Below are positions 1 to 23,967 of a DNA stretch of 64,000 nt, in pieces (the stretch's first letter is position 1; each line of letters starts with the position of its first letter). The translations under genes and the position numbers were made by a program. Source of the stretch: Perca fluviatilis. Taxonomy: Eukaryota > Chordata > Actinopteri > Perciformes > Percidae. A model generated the notes under the pieces. The model searched no databases and was not told where the DNA came from. It saw only the letters and a list, made by a program, of their open reading frames with translations. The stretch is from assembly GCF_010015445.1 (NCBI RefSeq), contig NC_053120.1, forward strand, positions 16,989,097 through 17,053,096, written 5' to 3'.

Positions 1-3000
1 AGAAAAATATATGTCGTGCAGGAGGTGTTTTAAAATAAATGTAGCCTATTTGCCCTGACTTTTTCGTCAACTTAAGTTTCTTTGCGTATGCTGTACGGAA
101 GAGTGCGGTTAACGGTTTTGTCCTGATGCAGAGGTTCCCTAAACTCTATCACATCCAGGACTCCACATATACACAGATCCATCTCTGAGCCTCCTTTCTA
201 GTGAGATTTTGGCCAACATGCTAACATTATTTTGCAAAACACTTTGTGTGCGATGTTCATCACAAATTTCAGTGCTAAGCAATAGTCCTTAAAACAGTTA
301 GTATATGTTGCTTGTTTATGTTACTAATAAAAAGTCGAGAAGAAAAGACCGTATCAATAAAACACAGTAAGATTCCCATAAATGATGTGTGAAGGATTTT
401 CTCTGCTAGTAGTGTGTCTGCAGAGCTTTGTGTGGAGTTGATTACAATTGATTGGAGCTATTTTTTTTAATGAAGAGCTTCTTTCAGCAATTTCTTTGAT
501 GTCTGTACAATCAATATCCTTTTAATTTTTCACCATTACTACTTTGTTCGGTAAATCGTCTGCCTTGAGAAGTAACTTTTGTCTGATTGTGTTGGAAAGT
601 TTAGATACAGCTTCAGGCTATGACTTTTTTTTTTTTTTTTTTTCATTCTTCTTTTGTTACAGCAGGCTACAGTAAGTCAAGTGAGTCCAATTTGAATTGC
701 AATGGATCTTAATTTTATCAGAACATTTAAGGCTAAACCCTCCCCAGGCAACATAGCCCCCCCCCCTTCTCTTCACCCTCCCACCCCACAAGCAACTGCA
801 AGCCAAAAAAAGATTAGTAATGCATTTCATTTACTGCAGCTCACTGAACGGGCGAGTTCAAACACTGTTGTTTTTGTTCCTGAAAAAATAGCAGAGAAGT
901 ATCTTGATATTTAGGGAGTTCAGAGGTCAGGGTCCGGACCAGGGAGTCAAGCTGAAAATGCAGATGATAGACAATGAATTCAGTTATACGTACCAGTTAG
1001 TGCTATTTACTTTCATTTGTTGCGCCTATTTCACATCCTCGTGAACAAAAGACAATTCCCTAACCTGGTGGAGAATTTGTATTCTATTCTGCTATTCTTA
1101 AAAAAATTAATTCTACCACATTTGCATTTGTAATGGAGATTCAGATTTTACCTATGGCGTAACTCCAAATCATCAGTCTTGCACTCCAGCATTCAATCAG
1201 CCTGCTGGGTTGTATAAATAAACCGATTTGTCTTATGATGAGAGTCACATGTTGATTGTCAGTAGCAAGAAGGAGTCTTGTCCTTCAGAGTAATTGGACA
1301 ACACGTATACCAAGAGGCTGTGCGTCAAGTGTGTTCAGGATTCTTAATGTGGCTTTAATTGAACAATTTATCACCCGTGATCACTGTCAAATAACTGGGC
1401 AAGAAAGACAAAAGGCAATAAAAATGTTAAGGATAAGCTGCCAGGCACAGTCAGCTGACCGAGACCAGCGGGTCTGTCACAGCTGCATCAGCAATGGGCT
1501 GTTTTATTTAATTGTACTTACTTTATTTATTTTATGTCCGTAGAAATCGTAGATCGATGCCTTTGTGGGTGGCAAGCTTGTAAGCAGTGGTAATGAATAG
1601 TGGAGGAGGACGGGGCAGTGAGAACATCACATCGTTAAAAACTTCTTTTATTGGACAAAACTTTTGATTTCTCCCCAGAGCTTCTTTCCCTACACTTGGA
1701 AGAAAAGCTAATTGAATTGTGCCCCGGATATGTATGTGCCCCAATGTATGGAGGTCTTGAAGAAGTGTCCTCCTCGGGGATTTGAAATTCATTTCCTTTT
1801 GCAATTATTACTTTCTGAGCTGTTTTCTTATATTTCCCCTACCTCAACAGTAGGCTGTATTCTCTCTCTCATTTCTAAGGGGATCAAAGGGGAGAAGAGA
1901 GGGAGATTCTAGATAGCTACAGGCCTCACACACTGACTGGAAGCTATGTATATAATCACGCATTTGACTTCAGGGGAGTTCAAAAGTTGTCTTCTTTCTG
2001 AATGTTTATTGTAGTTGTTGTTCTTTGGTGTTCTTGACATCAAGTGCATTTTTGACAGTTTGACATACAACCAACTTAAGCTATTGGATTTTTATAGAGG
2101 CAAAGCAAGCAGCGCTCTTAATACTCTAAGAGCTTTTTCTCATCAGAGATTTTCCAGATGCTGCACTGAAACTGAAACTTGTGTCAAAATTAGATCTCTG
2201 CAAAAGTCACACATATTCAAAAACACATGTACAGATATACAGTATTAAACAATGTAACAATGAAGGATGAACTCTTATTAATAACTTGTATCTCTTCAAT
2301 TACTGCACCTCTATTTTGAATTCACACTGTGGCAATATAATGTTTAACAGTCATGAGAGCAAAACATTAATCCGCAAATTATTTTTTTTTTACCACCCAA
2401 TGCCCTGTTCATTTAATTCAAATTCAAATTAGTAGCATTTTGGTGGCATCAAGTGCTTTGCAATTAGTCACATGGCACTTGACGCAACAACACAGTTAAT
2501 AACAGCTGCTCTGAAGTGAGTCGTCACAGAGAGAAATGTGCGCTGTGCAGTGGCGCTGTTGCACTCACAGCTAATTGTGTTTATTCATTTTAATATGCTC
2601 CGAGTGCTAAATCAGTGCTCTTCCAGCGACACAAGGTGCAATTAGTCTGGTTGTGAAAACAGGAGGCAGTGTGTCTTGTAAAGTGTCCCCTCCTCTACTC
2701 TTTGATTTGTGGATTAGCCATTCTTTGTCATGCACATTTCTTTTATTGCCACATAACCAGAATGGGGAAACACTCAATGAAAGTAAAATGTAACAAGTTC
2801 ATAGCATAAAAGCTAATATGCACACAATGGAAAGATCGTGGAAAATCATTCCACATGTATAAAAACCTACAGTAAGAAGTAAACACCATGTCCCTGGATA
2901 CGGCAGTTATGCATTAGATATAAGGTTCTGCTGACTACCAATACTTCACGATGATATTATGTAATATAGTGTACTCTACTCATATACTTTTAAGCGACAG

Positions 3001-3743
3001 GATAACATGGCCTGGTTTTAGCTAGAATCCTGGAACTCCTTTGTTTTAACAAAACAATGGGATCTGTTTGTGGCCTCAGTTGTCCATAATCTTTAATGCC
3101 TTTTATTTGCATTTACTTAAACTGTGCACAACTCTTACACTGTTATAATAATAATAATAATTTTCCATGCATTATAGTAGTAGTTGTTGGTTTCTTACAT
3201 TTCCAAGAACAACTTTTTGCAACAAAAGTACAGTAGTGCCTTATTGGAATTTAACTGTAGCTAATATGAGCTGTGGAATTTCTCCTATCATGAAAAGTAA
3301 TTATTGCAGCTCTCAAGCCTGAACCATCATTTTGTGTCTCAGAATCTGTAAACATACAGTGTGCTGCTTTCACCAAACCAGAATGTAGAGCAACAAAATA
3401 AGAAACTATGAAATGAAGCTTATCTTTGTGCTTTTGGCTTGGTTTGTCATTTTTTGTTCCATGTTAACGCCTTACTATGTGTTTTTGAATTTAGAAACAT
3501 GTCAGCTTTAGACCTTTGTCTGGGCAAGCCTTTGCAAGCTGAAGTTACTCAGAAAAACTCTCTCTTTCTGCTTCTAAACGCCACATCTTGTGCTGCTCCT
3601 GATTACTGTAAATTAGACAAGGTAAGTAAATCATAGCCAAGAGAGATTGTAGTTGTTATTTTCCAACCGTTACATGCATTAGAGGATCACTAAAGAGCCT
3701 CCAATTTTGAATGTGCACTCTCAGCACTAGGGATCTAATGAAC
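1..3743. other. Non-coding DNA, no gene seen
   Basis: This is AT-rich sequence with a T19 run near 625-643, a C-rich patch near 757-785 and scattered short homopolymers. The short open frames here have no recognisable domain. It could be upstream intergenic DNA or part of a long 5' intron of ptprs. I see no exon, promoter or RNA gene that I can support. Confidence 0.5.
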
Positions 3744-4220
3744 GATTCTCTGCCTCTGTCTCTCTGAATCTGCAGCCTCCTCTTCCTCCCTGTCATCTTC
3801 ATCCTCCTGATCACTCTCTGCCTCTGTCCCTCTCTCTGAATCTGCAGCCTCCTCTTCCTCCCTGTCATCTTCATCCTCCTGATCACTCTCTGCCTCTGTC
3901 CCTCTCTCTGAACCTGCAGCCTCCTCTTCCTCCCTGTCATCTTCATCCTCCTGATCACTCTCTGCCTCTGTCCCTCTCTCTGAACCTGCAGCCTCCTCTT
4001 CCTCCCTGTCATCTTCATCCTCCTGATCACTCTCTGCCTCTGTCCCTCTCTGAATCTGCAGCCTCCTCTTCCTCCCTGTCATCTTCATCCTCCTGATCAC
4101 TCTCTGCCTCGGTCCCTCTCTCTGAATCTGCAGCCTCCTCTTCCTCCCTGTCATCTTCATCCTCCTGATTACTCTCTACCTCTGTCCCTCTCTCTGAATC
4201 TGCAGCCTCCTCTTCATCCC
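3744..4220. repeat. 72-bp minisatellite, about 6.6 copies
   Basis: CT-rich units repeat with the marker GATCAC/GATTAC at 3809, 3881, 3953, 4025, 4095 and 4167, so spacing is 72, 72, 72, 70 and 72. A degenerate first copy of 65 bp starts at 3744 and a partial last copy ends near 4220. On the minus strand a 72-bp unit is 24 codons and reads as an acidic peptide (motifs SDQEDEDDREEEEAADSE and RGTEAE). The 70-bp copy breaks that frame, so no single frame stays acidic across the whole array. Point differences between copies (AAT/AAC, GATCAC/GATTAC, one GG for TG) show it is not a perfect recent expansion. It may be a decayed coding repeat or simply a polypyrimidine tandem array. I find no flanking gene. 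Confidence 0.9.
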
Positions 4221-12404
<8,184 letters not shown>

Positions 12405-12623
12405 TTAAAGGTCCCATGGCATGACAATTTCACTTTTTATGAGTTTTTTTAACATTAATATGCGTTCCCCCAGCCTGCCTATGGTCCCCCAGTAGCTAGA
12501 AATGGCAATAGGTGTAAACAGAGCCCTGGGTATCCTGCTCAGATGAAAGCTCAGATGGGCCGATCTGGAATCTTGCTCCTTATGAGGTCATAAGAAAGAG
12601 CACCATGTCATGGGACCTTTTAA
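12405..12623. mobile_element. Small MITE with AAAGGTCCCATG-type inverted ends
   Basis: The left end reads AAAGGTCCCATGGCATGA and the right end CATGTCATGGGACCTTT, a near-perfect inverted repeat of about 17 bp. The tetranucleotide TTAA lies at both edges (12405-12408 and 12620-12623), as expected for a TTAA target duplication. It is about 211 bp between the TTAA sites and has no open frame, so it is non-autonomous. The piggyBac-like assignment is inferred from TTAA only. Confidence 0.75.
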
Positions 12624-14160
12624 GAGAGCTGACCTGTTGGATGTAGTTAAATTTTCATTTTAAAATCTTAGGCATTTACCTAATACGCTTATGCAGAGTT
12701 GCTTGCATTGAAATTGTCAGAAGAATTTTTTTTTTTCCTAGATCCCTTACGCAAGCATGCAAGAAAGAAGATAACAATAAATCGATTTAACAATATAACA
12801 TTTGCTTGGCTCTATAGTTATTATGTGTATTAGTGGTGTCGTAGAGAAGGGCATACTTGCAGAGAGGTAGAAGGTGTTTTTTTCCCCCTCTATACAATAA
12901 GCAGTGACTTTAACCCATTTAGAGCAAATTTCAATTGTAACAATTTTGCTAAAATGCTTCTTGCACACTGACAGCCAACATTAAGCCTGTCAGGCAGAGT
13001 GGAGTTGAACATAGTATGTTTAAAAAAGAAAAAGAAGCCAGGAGGAACCTTGAGGAACCTGGGCCGTTGTTTGAAGTCAGCTTTATTCCTTCACTTCAAG
13101 TGCGTCATTCACTTCAAAGCGGGAATTTCACACCAAATTTACTGAACCCTTTGTGTAGAATTTACAGCATATAAAACGGGTCTGTGGATACTTTGTCAGA
13201 AGGTATCTGTAACCTAAGATGACTCCGTCTGTGTGTATGTAAGTGAGTGTGTTTCCGTGCCTCTGACAGCTTGTGGGGGCCTTGTGTGTGATCTTGCACA
13301 TATCCACATAAAGCGGCCTGCAGATGATGCTTGGTGGTGGTCCGAGGCTTTGCTTTTGTTAACGAGATAGAATCCAGAGGGCATCAGCTGCGTGTGGAGT
13401 CATGGTTAGATAGGTTTGACCCCTGTGGTTTATGGTTAAAGAGGGGGATTTGAATGTGGTTGGTGAGTAAGACTCTTCACTATTTGAAGTCGGCAGCCTT
13501 GCTAAAAAAAGTTACCAAAGCCACCATATCTGCTTCAGATTTACATTCCAAGTCTGTGAAAACCAAATATGCACCAATTACAACTTCCTGTGTGCTAATG
13601 ACTTTGATGTCAATGAGATTAAAGGCATGCGTGGTGAAAAATGTCTGGCATACCATGGAAAATGAGCTTTTATTTGTGTTCACCAAGTTCAGGCATTTGT
13701 AAAGAGGGGTTTAGGGACATAAAACTCACGGTTTGGATCGGATCACTGTTTGAGTCACGGATCAGATCAATCACCGTTTACAGTTTAGCTGACAGCATTT
13801 TTACCGTATTTAATCCAGCTACTAGCTGACGGTAGGCTAACGCTACCCAATTCCAAGTGTAACATTAGTGTTTACTAGTGTGACATTAGTGTTTACTAGC
13901 GTGACATGTAGCGATGCGTCTGTTGCCTGTAACGTCTGTTTCGGAGCATCATAGAGCAGCACAGACATTTAAGTGGCACCGAAATCTGTGTTATATACTG
14001 CTCGTTAAGGCACCGATGCCATATAAGCAGCGGATTTTAACATGCGGCGTTCTCGTGAAGTGAAAATTTCGTTGCCTGTATCTTTTCACGGCAACCCTTC
14101 ATAGAGATTTATCAGCTTACTTAAACTAACAGCGACCGTAAAAATGCATTTCACACACAG
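12624..14160. other. Non-coding DNA with a probable transposon fragment
   Basis: The stretch 13720-13800 (CACGGTTTGGATCGGATCAC and its neighbour CACGGATCAGATCAATCAC) resembles termini of a fish hAT-type element, but I could not define its limits. A two-copy 21-bp tandem duplication lies just downstream. No gene is seen. Confidence 0.4.
13860..13905. repeat. Two-copy 21-bp tandem duplication
   Basis: ACATTAGTGTTTACTAGTGTG at 13862 is repeated at 13883 with one difference (ACTAGCGTG). It probably arose by slippage inside the older repeat-like sequence around it. Confidence 0.75.
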
Positions 14161-14162
14161 AC

Positions 14163-14420
14163 ACTATTAATTCAATTTCAATTCAATTTTATTTATAGTA
14201 TCAAATCATAACCGAGTTATCTCGAGACACTTTACAGATAGAGTAGGTCTAGACCACACTCTATAAATTCCAAAACCCCAACAATTACAGTAATTCCCTC
14301 AAGAGCAAGCATTAGCAGTGGCTATTGCGACAGTGGCGAGGAAAAACTCCCTTTTAGGAAGAAACCTCGGCAGACCCAGACTCTTGGTAGGCGGTGTCTG
14401 ACGGGCCGGTTGGGGGTGTG
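14163..14420. repeat. Dispersed percomorph repeat fragment
   Basis: The sequence carries TTCAATTTTATTTATAGTATC, ATCTCGAGACACTTTACAGA, GTCTAGACCACACTCTA, GCGACAGTGGCGAGGAAAAA and GAAGAAACCTCGGCAGA-type motifs in order. I recognise this arrangement as an abundant repeat in percomorph fish genomes. I cannot name its class with confidence. It is followed directly by an (ATT)n tract. Confidence 0.7.
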
Positions 14421-14433
14421 ATGAACAGTGGCA

Positions 14434-14434
<1 letters not shown>

Positions 14435-14472
<38 letters not shown>
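14435..14472. repeat. (ATT)n microsatellite
   Basis: A trinucleotide ATT array of about 38 bp directly behind the dispersed repeat at 14163, perhaps grown from its tail. Confidence 0.9.
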
Positions 14473-14678
14473 GGTTAAACTTTGCAATTAAGCCGCGGTT
14501 CACATGCATTCCGAACTGTGAATGTTGATGGGTTTTACACCACTAGAGGGGTTTTAGTGGTTATTAGCCTGTTCAAGCACCTTTTATTTTTTTCTGCCAT
14601 GATTGTAATTGGACCCTCTACTTGATACTTTCCACTTAAATAGCTGAAGCCAGCACTGGCACACAAGCTTGTAAACAG

Positions 14679-18184
<3,506 letters not shown>

Positions 18185-18187
18185 AAC

Positions 18188-18335
18188 TCACATTACATTA
18201 CATGTCATTTAGCTGACGCTTTTATCCAAAGCGACTTCCAGTTAAGTGCTTTCAACCCTGAATGTGCAAACTCCAGACAAGAAGTAGTAAGTGCAAGTAC
18301 ATTGGCTTTAAATAAGCAAAACTACAAAGAGCCAT
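18188..18335. repeat. Dispersed teleost repeat fragment (AGCTGACGCTTTTATCC type)
   Basis: The segment starts with ACATTACATTACATGTCATT and continues into TTAGCTGACGCTTTTATCC and AAAGCGACTTCCAGTTAAG. This is a combination I know as a very common dispersed repeat in ray-finned fish. The right limit is approximate and the element class is not assigned. Confidence 0.7.
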
Positions 18336-21313
18336 AAGAACTCACACATTTAGATTTGAAATATGGCATACTGTATATGCCCACATTGTTTGAGGCAAAA
18401 GAGCAGGAAATGTGCCACGTGAATCAAGGCAGTCACCGCAAGGGAGAAATAAAGCAATATTTTTGGACCAATAACCGCTTAAAGGGTCAGAGAGAGAAAA
18501 ACCGCTTTAATATAGAGGCCTTTGTTGCCCTTAATGTCATCTTGTGTTCCTATAAAAATGCCAAAAAAGTGCAGTGGAATGGTGAATGCTGGATAAATTT
18601 GTTTTGAGTTTTTATCCCCTGGAGTCATAATGTTTTAATTTGGCTCCGGCCCCCCCCAGTTGTGAAATTTCCGTGGCCTGCTGTCGCGTAAACAAAACAC
18701 ATTTAGCATAATTGCACCTTTGGTGTAGGCCTCTCTTCAAGGCAAGGTATTGATTTTCTCTCTCCCTCTGTCTCTCTTCCGCTCTGCTCTTTGTTTTTCT
18801 TCTCCTCAGCTTTATTTTTCCTTTTGCATTCCTCGGCCGGAGTACTCACTCGCTCGCTTTCTCCCAACTCTCTTTCCTTGTCCCTTGCCCTCCCCTATCA
18901 CTTGCTCTCTCTTTCATCAACGGCGCTCATGTGGAAAATAGCAACAAGAATGCAATTTGACTACAGTAGCCAAAATAATGTTCACCTTAATGACACCGAA
19001 AGCCCGGCTGACAACCAGTTGATCTCTCCTTTTCACGTTGAAGTAGCTGTTGCTGGATCCAGTCCTGTTCTCAGTTAAGGAAGCAAAGAGTAGATCATGC
19101 TAAACAAAACACTTGTAGCTGTGAGTTATCATGTTGATTTGTTAAAGGACACAATAGCAGCTCTGGGAGAAATCCTGCAGATGGCTTAGATGCACTGGCT
19201 AAAACACTTAGATCCATCGTCTAGTGCACAACCTGCTGCGTTCCCTCTTCACCAGCAGGTCAAACACTTGCTGTGCTTTTCAACCCCCCCTCTCAGCTCG
19301 CCAGCTGCTATCTCACCGTCTTATCATTCCTAAATGATCCGATAACTTCCCCCCTCTTAAATTAACAAGCAGCGGCAGAGTCCAGAACATCTCCGACGGT
19401 TTTACACCGGTCAAAGAGCGGAGGCTCAGTGGTCATTATCCCCCATGTCTTATCTCACCTTTTTTCTAGCTCTTCTTTAATAGCTCTCAAACTGTTTTTC
19501 TCTCTTCTGTGAGAAATGAGTGAAGAATGCACTTTCCAACTGGTTTCATTCTTGCTTTCCAAATCCAAATGTAGTGAAAACATTCAAATAGCAGGAAGAA
19601 ACTAATTTTTAGGTGATGGCAGAAGGTTAACTTATGGTGGAAGTTAATGCAAAAATCAGGGAATTTTACATCAGGGCCACAGAGGAAATTCGGAAATTTG
19701 ATGTTGCAATATCCTTTGGCAAGTAGAAAATTCACCACATTCAGATGCAGCTGTATGTATAATTGAGAAACTGTAGTGCAGACAGTCTTGGATGAGGACT
19801 GCAGGACATCTTTGCTCTTCTCTTTTGATTTTCAAGGTTTGAAAGAGACTTATTCCAATCCATTTTTTTAGGGCTGGAGGGAAAGGTTACCTGTAGTGTG
19901 TCGGATTTCCATAGTGCACCTATCGTTACCATACCTGTTGGATGTGAAGTGGTCGTTGAGTGGTGCCAGTGAAGGTTGAATATTTGTTGTGGTCTTTTTG
20001 TGTAAATTGTCAGCTTCTCATAAATTTTTCATTGAGAGACAGAGAGCGAGAGAGAGAGAGAATGTTAGTGGATATGAAATGGCTGTGTACTGTGCTCGTG
20101 TTGACCTTTCATGGTGTCCCTGTGTCAATTTTCATCTTTCTCTCTCTGTTCCACTGTGAATTTTATGTTGAATTCAATCCATCTTATTGGGCAAACACGG
20201 CAAAAAAGATTTCCAAATATTTCAAAAGATCTATAATGGTAGCCTCCTTTTCCCTGCGTCTCGCTCGTTCAGTCTTCTCCCAACTCAGCTGCTTTATTAA
20301 CATAAGTATAAAACATATTGACCAATTGTCAATAGATAAATCCCTATACACATAGAGTATCAATACAAAATGTTTCTTTTCAACAAACTGAATTGTAAAA
20401 AGTAAAAAAAAAAAAAAGTATTCAGCCAGTCATCATTTCAGAAATATTTAAATACATGAAGCCAACCAAAATAATAGGTGAATTGAGCAGGTTATACTAA
20501 AAAATGCGACGTCCTCTCTTTTTCTTCTCATTTCCACAGTATGTGTGCCTTCGTAGCTTCTTGTCTGGCTACTGTCCAAGACCTCTAGCCTAATTTGCAA
20601 CAAATGATATCCCGCCTGTATGTGTCTAATACCCCTTTTATACATGGAACAGCTTTTCTGAATGTGTTAAACCCACATTTGACCTATTCTTACCGGACTG
20701 CTGCCTGTCAAAGGTTAATTTCTGGCTGCACTGCTAACCGAGCATCAAGTCTGAAAGTGTACTGTACCACCATAGAAATACACAAAGTAGCATTACATAC
20801 GAACCACGTAAAGTTCAAGCAGGTGACATGCGATGACCCATTCATAATAACCACCAACATTTCGACCGACTGATGTAAACACACTTTCTGACAGCCATAC
20901 ACAAACACACACCCCTAAGCCCATGACTTTACACAGGGATATTAACCCAGGTTTGGTGGTCTCACACAGGTTAGATAATGCTGTGAAACATGGGTTGTAC
21001 ACTGTTTCTCGATGTTATATCTTCATGTAAACTGCCTCTAGATGGTTGACCACAAGTCAGCCAAGTACTCCTGTACAAGTAGGTACATGTACAAGCTGTC
21101 TGCTATTCCCTATTCTGGATTCAACAGGACACGCTCACGCTTCTGAATGTCAGAACACGTGTAATGTAAAGTGGCCAAGTGTATTATCATACATAAGACA
21201 TGCTTACAAAAACATGCATGGATACACACTGTACACACACGGTCTAATGTGCATACTCAAATTATCCTGTCGCCTACTACACCTTTCTATAAATACACTA
21301 ATTTGCACATCAG

Positions 21314-21314
<1 letters not shown>

Positions 21315-21360
<46 letters not shown>

Positions 21361-21378
21361 GGGGGGGGGGTGTGTGTG
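21315..21378. repeat. (GT)n with a G13 run
   Basis: A GT array of about 43 bp passes into 13 consecutive G and then back to GT for about 8 bp. Confidence 0.95.
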
Positions 21379-21624
21379 GCAGTCAGGAAGTCATTGAGGG
21401 CCCCTCAAGTCTGGTGGAATGCAGAATGAGGGGGATGGGCAGGCAAGGTTTGGTCTGACAGAGAAGGAGAGTGAGAGAGACTTGGATAGAGGGGTGTGGT
21501 TCACTGAATTCGAGGACACACTCTATAGCCTACTATATTTTACAGTATGAATAGGCTCCCACAGATGTTCACTGTTTATATGGCCCTCATCAGCTCTGAT
21601 TCAACCTTCCCTTTGAGCAGCCGC

Positions 21625-21687
21625 TCACACACACACACACACATAAATACACACAACATATACACACACATATATACAAAAAAACTA

Positions 21688-21746
<59 letters not shown>
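21625..21746. repeat. (CA)n compound microsatellite
   Basis: Two CA tracts (21625-21643 and 21689-21746) are joined by a degenerate ACACAACATATACACACATATATAC-like AT/CA stretch, indicating an older, eroded left part. Confidence 0.95.
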
Positions 21747-21751
<5 letters not shown>

Positions 21752-22993
21752 GCTGGAATTTGCTATTTTTAGTCACAGCCTTGGGTGATGAGGAAGCTAA
21801 GAGTGCAGCAACAGGCAGAATATATTTTTTTTCTTGAAAAAACAACAACTAATTTGCAGTTTTCTCTGTTCATCTAACACCTCTCTTCTCCTTACCTCAT
21901 CCTGCCTGACTGGATATAATGTTCATACCGTAAGCTGATAGGGGAAGGGGTTTCAAAATGAGGCCCAAGCCCTTCCTCACCTGGTTTGGATAACACAGGC
22001 AACAGACAAAAGAATGTTTCGAATCAGCATTCTTTTACACCACATGCTCGCTCCTCAAAAATGTCTGACACTGAGTTTTTTTCTGTCACTGTCTTATTCA
22101 TTGTTCATACCTGGTAGTTTTAGCTTCAGTTGAAAGCAGTTGGCATCGACAGTTGGAGCACAGGATCCAATCTGTATACGTTTTCTGAAGGCTGATGCCA
22201 ATATCAGTGCCTTTGATTGGAAATTTAGCCAATGTTTTGTTGCCCCTATAAAAAGTTTGAAGGTTTTCATGCCAAATAAACATTCTGCGTTGCTAAAACT
22301 CTCAGTAACATTATGATATTAATGCTAGAAGTGGATGGTACTGCCTGATGATAAATATTTTTTTTTTACAATTGGAAGTTTCTGTTTTCTATGCATCCTT
22401 GAAGTGTGGATGCCCAACATTATGTTGATATTCAAACCAACTGCAGCTTTATAGTGTGATAGCAGAATGCAGAGGCAGTCACTAGTTGATAGTCATATTG
22501 TGATATCAGCTGTAGTGTAGCATAATCTTCAGATATATGAGCGAGAATGATAGATGTGCTACTTGTCAACAGACATCACACTCAACAGCAACCAAAATCG
22601 TTCAATCTAGTCACAGAATCAAGGTCTGGAAAAAGTCTAGAATACTGAATTGGATAATGTGAAGGGACCTCGTCTCAAGTTGCAAAGCCTTCAGAGAATC
22701 TAACTGATCGAGATATGTCTGGAGAAACAAATGACAGAATGTGATGCATGAGATGCTTTTGAATGGACGTGTTGCTCTTGTTGTAGTTTTTTCACGTGTG
22801 TCCAGTTTTTTTCAGCGGAATGTCCCGAGCTTGGCAGCACTAAACTAATAAAGAAATGTGTGTTTTCAGTGTTTTGAATTTCAATGAGGCTCAGATGCGT
22901 ACTGATCGGAGGGGGTTGGTGGAGTGGGGTTAGGTAAAATTGATTTTCGGCTGAGTAAAAGCAGATGCATGAGAGCGAATGAGTGGGTACAGG

Positions 22994-22994
<1 letters not shown>

Positions 22995-23076
<82 letters not shown>
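22995..23076. repeat. (CA)n microsatellite
   Basis: An uninterrupted CA array of about 82 bp. Confidence 0.97.
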
Positions 23077-23077
<1 letters not shown>

Positions 23078-23605
23078 CCAGACCACTCACACTCTCTCCT
23101 GTATTCAGGAGGAAGGTTAATTGAAGGTTATAACTGGGGAGCTGAATCGAGAGGCTTTCAGCGGTAACGTGTGTGTCGGTGTGTGTGTTTCACCCCCTTT
23201 GCTTGCCCTGACCTCCTCACTCCCCATTCCTTCCCCATTTTCTTTCTCTCACTCTGTCCCAAAGCCCTATTAAAATGTGCAGCCATGCAGATACCTACAA
23301 TCTCATTAATTCAACCCATCGGCTATACTGCAGTGCTAGCTCTCTCTGTCTCTCTCTCTCTTTATCTCCCCCTTCACCCATATGCAAACGCTTTCTCTAA
23401 AAGGTTAATATAATCTGCAGCTGCTGAGGTTAACTATCTGTGGATACACTGTAAGAAATGATGTGTCAACACATCTGCCTTGTATCTGTCTTTGAATATA
23501 TCACTCTATATACAGTTTAAAAAGAATGCTACATACTGTTCTTGCTTGGTGTTTAAAACATAGGTGATGGCATTATTTTAAACTGTGTTATTTCACTAAC
23601 AAAAG

Positions 23606-23959
23606 TAGAGCTGCAAAGATTAATCGATTAGTTGTCAACTCTTAAATTAATCTCCAACTATTTTGATAGATTAGTCGGTTTTAGTAATTTTTCTAGACAA
23701 AAGTAAAAATTCTTTGATTCCAGCTTCTTAAATGTGAATATTTTCTAGTTTCTTCTCTTCTCTGTGACAGTAAACTGAATGTCTTTGAGTTGTGGACAAA
23801 ACAAGACATTTGAGGACGTCATCTTGGACTTTTGGGAAACACTGATCCACATTTTTCACCATTTTCTGACATTTTATAGACCAAACAACTAATCGAATAA
23901 TCGAGAAAATAATCAACAGATTAATCGATTTATGAAAATAATCGTTAGTTGCAGCCCTA
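23606..23959. mobile_element. hAT-type MITE, 354 bp, with 8-bp target duplication
   Basis: The left end is TAGAGCTGCAAAGATTAATC and the right end is GTTAGTTGCAGCCCTA, whose reverse complement is TAGGGCTGCAACTAAC. The inverted ends therefore match over TAGRGCTGCAA. The element is flanked by the exact 8-bp direct repeat AACAAAAG (23598-23605 and 23960-23967). An 8-bp duplication and this terminal sequence fit the hAT superfamily. Multiple ATCGATTA-type motifs sit inside both ends. It has no transposase frame and is non-autonomous. Confidence 0.9.
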
Positions 23960-23967
23960 AACAAAAG

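Larger units (their letters stand above)
18336..23597. other. Non-coding DNA with several microsatellites
   Basis: Apart from the GT/CA arrays at 21.3, 21.6-21.7 and 23.0 kb this is unique-looking sequence. A short GA tract lies near 20038-20060 and an A-rich run near 20404-20417. No gene or RNA is supported. Confidence 0.45.

Noticed and set aside
3744..4220. Possible CRISPR-like array because of regular spacing
   Set aside because: Units are contiguous, with no unique spacers, and the context is vertebrate. It is a minisatellite.
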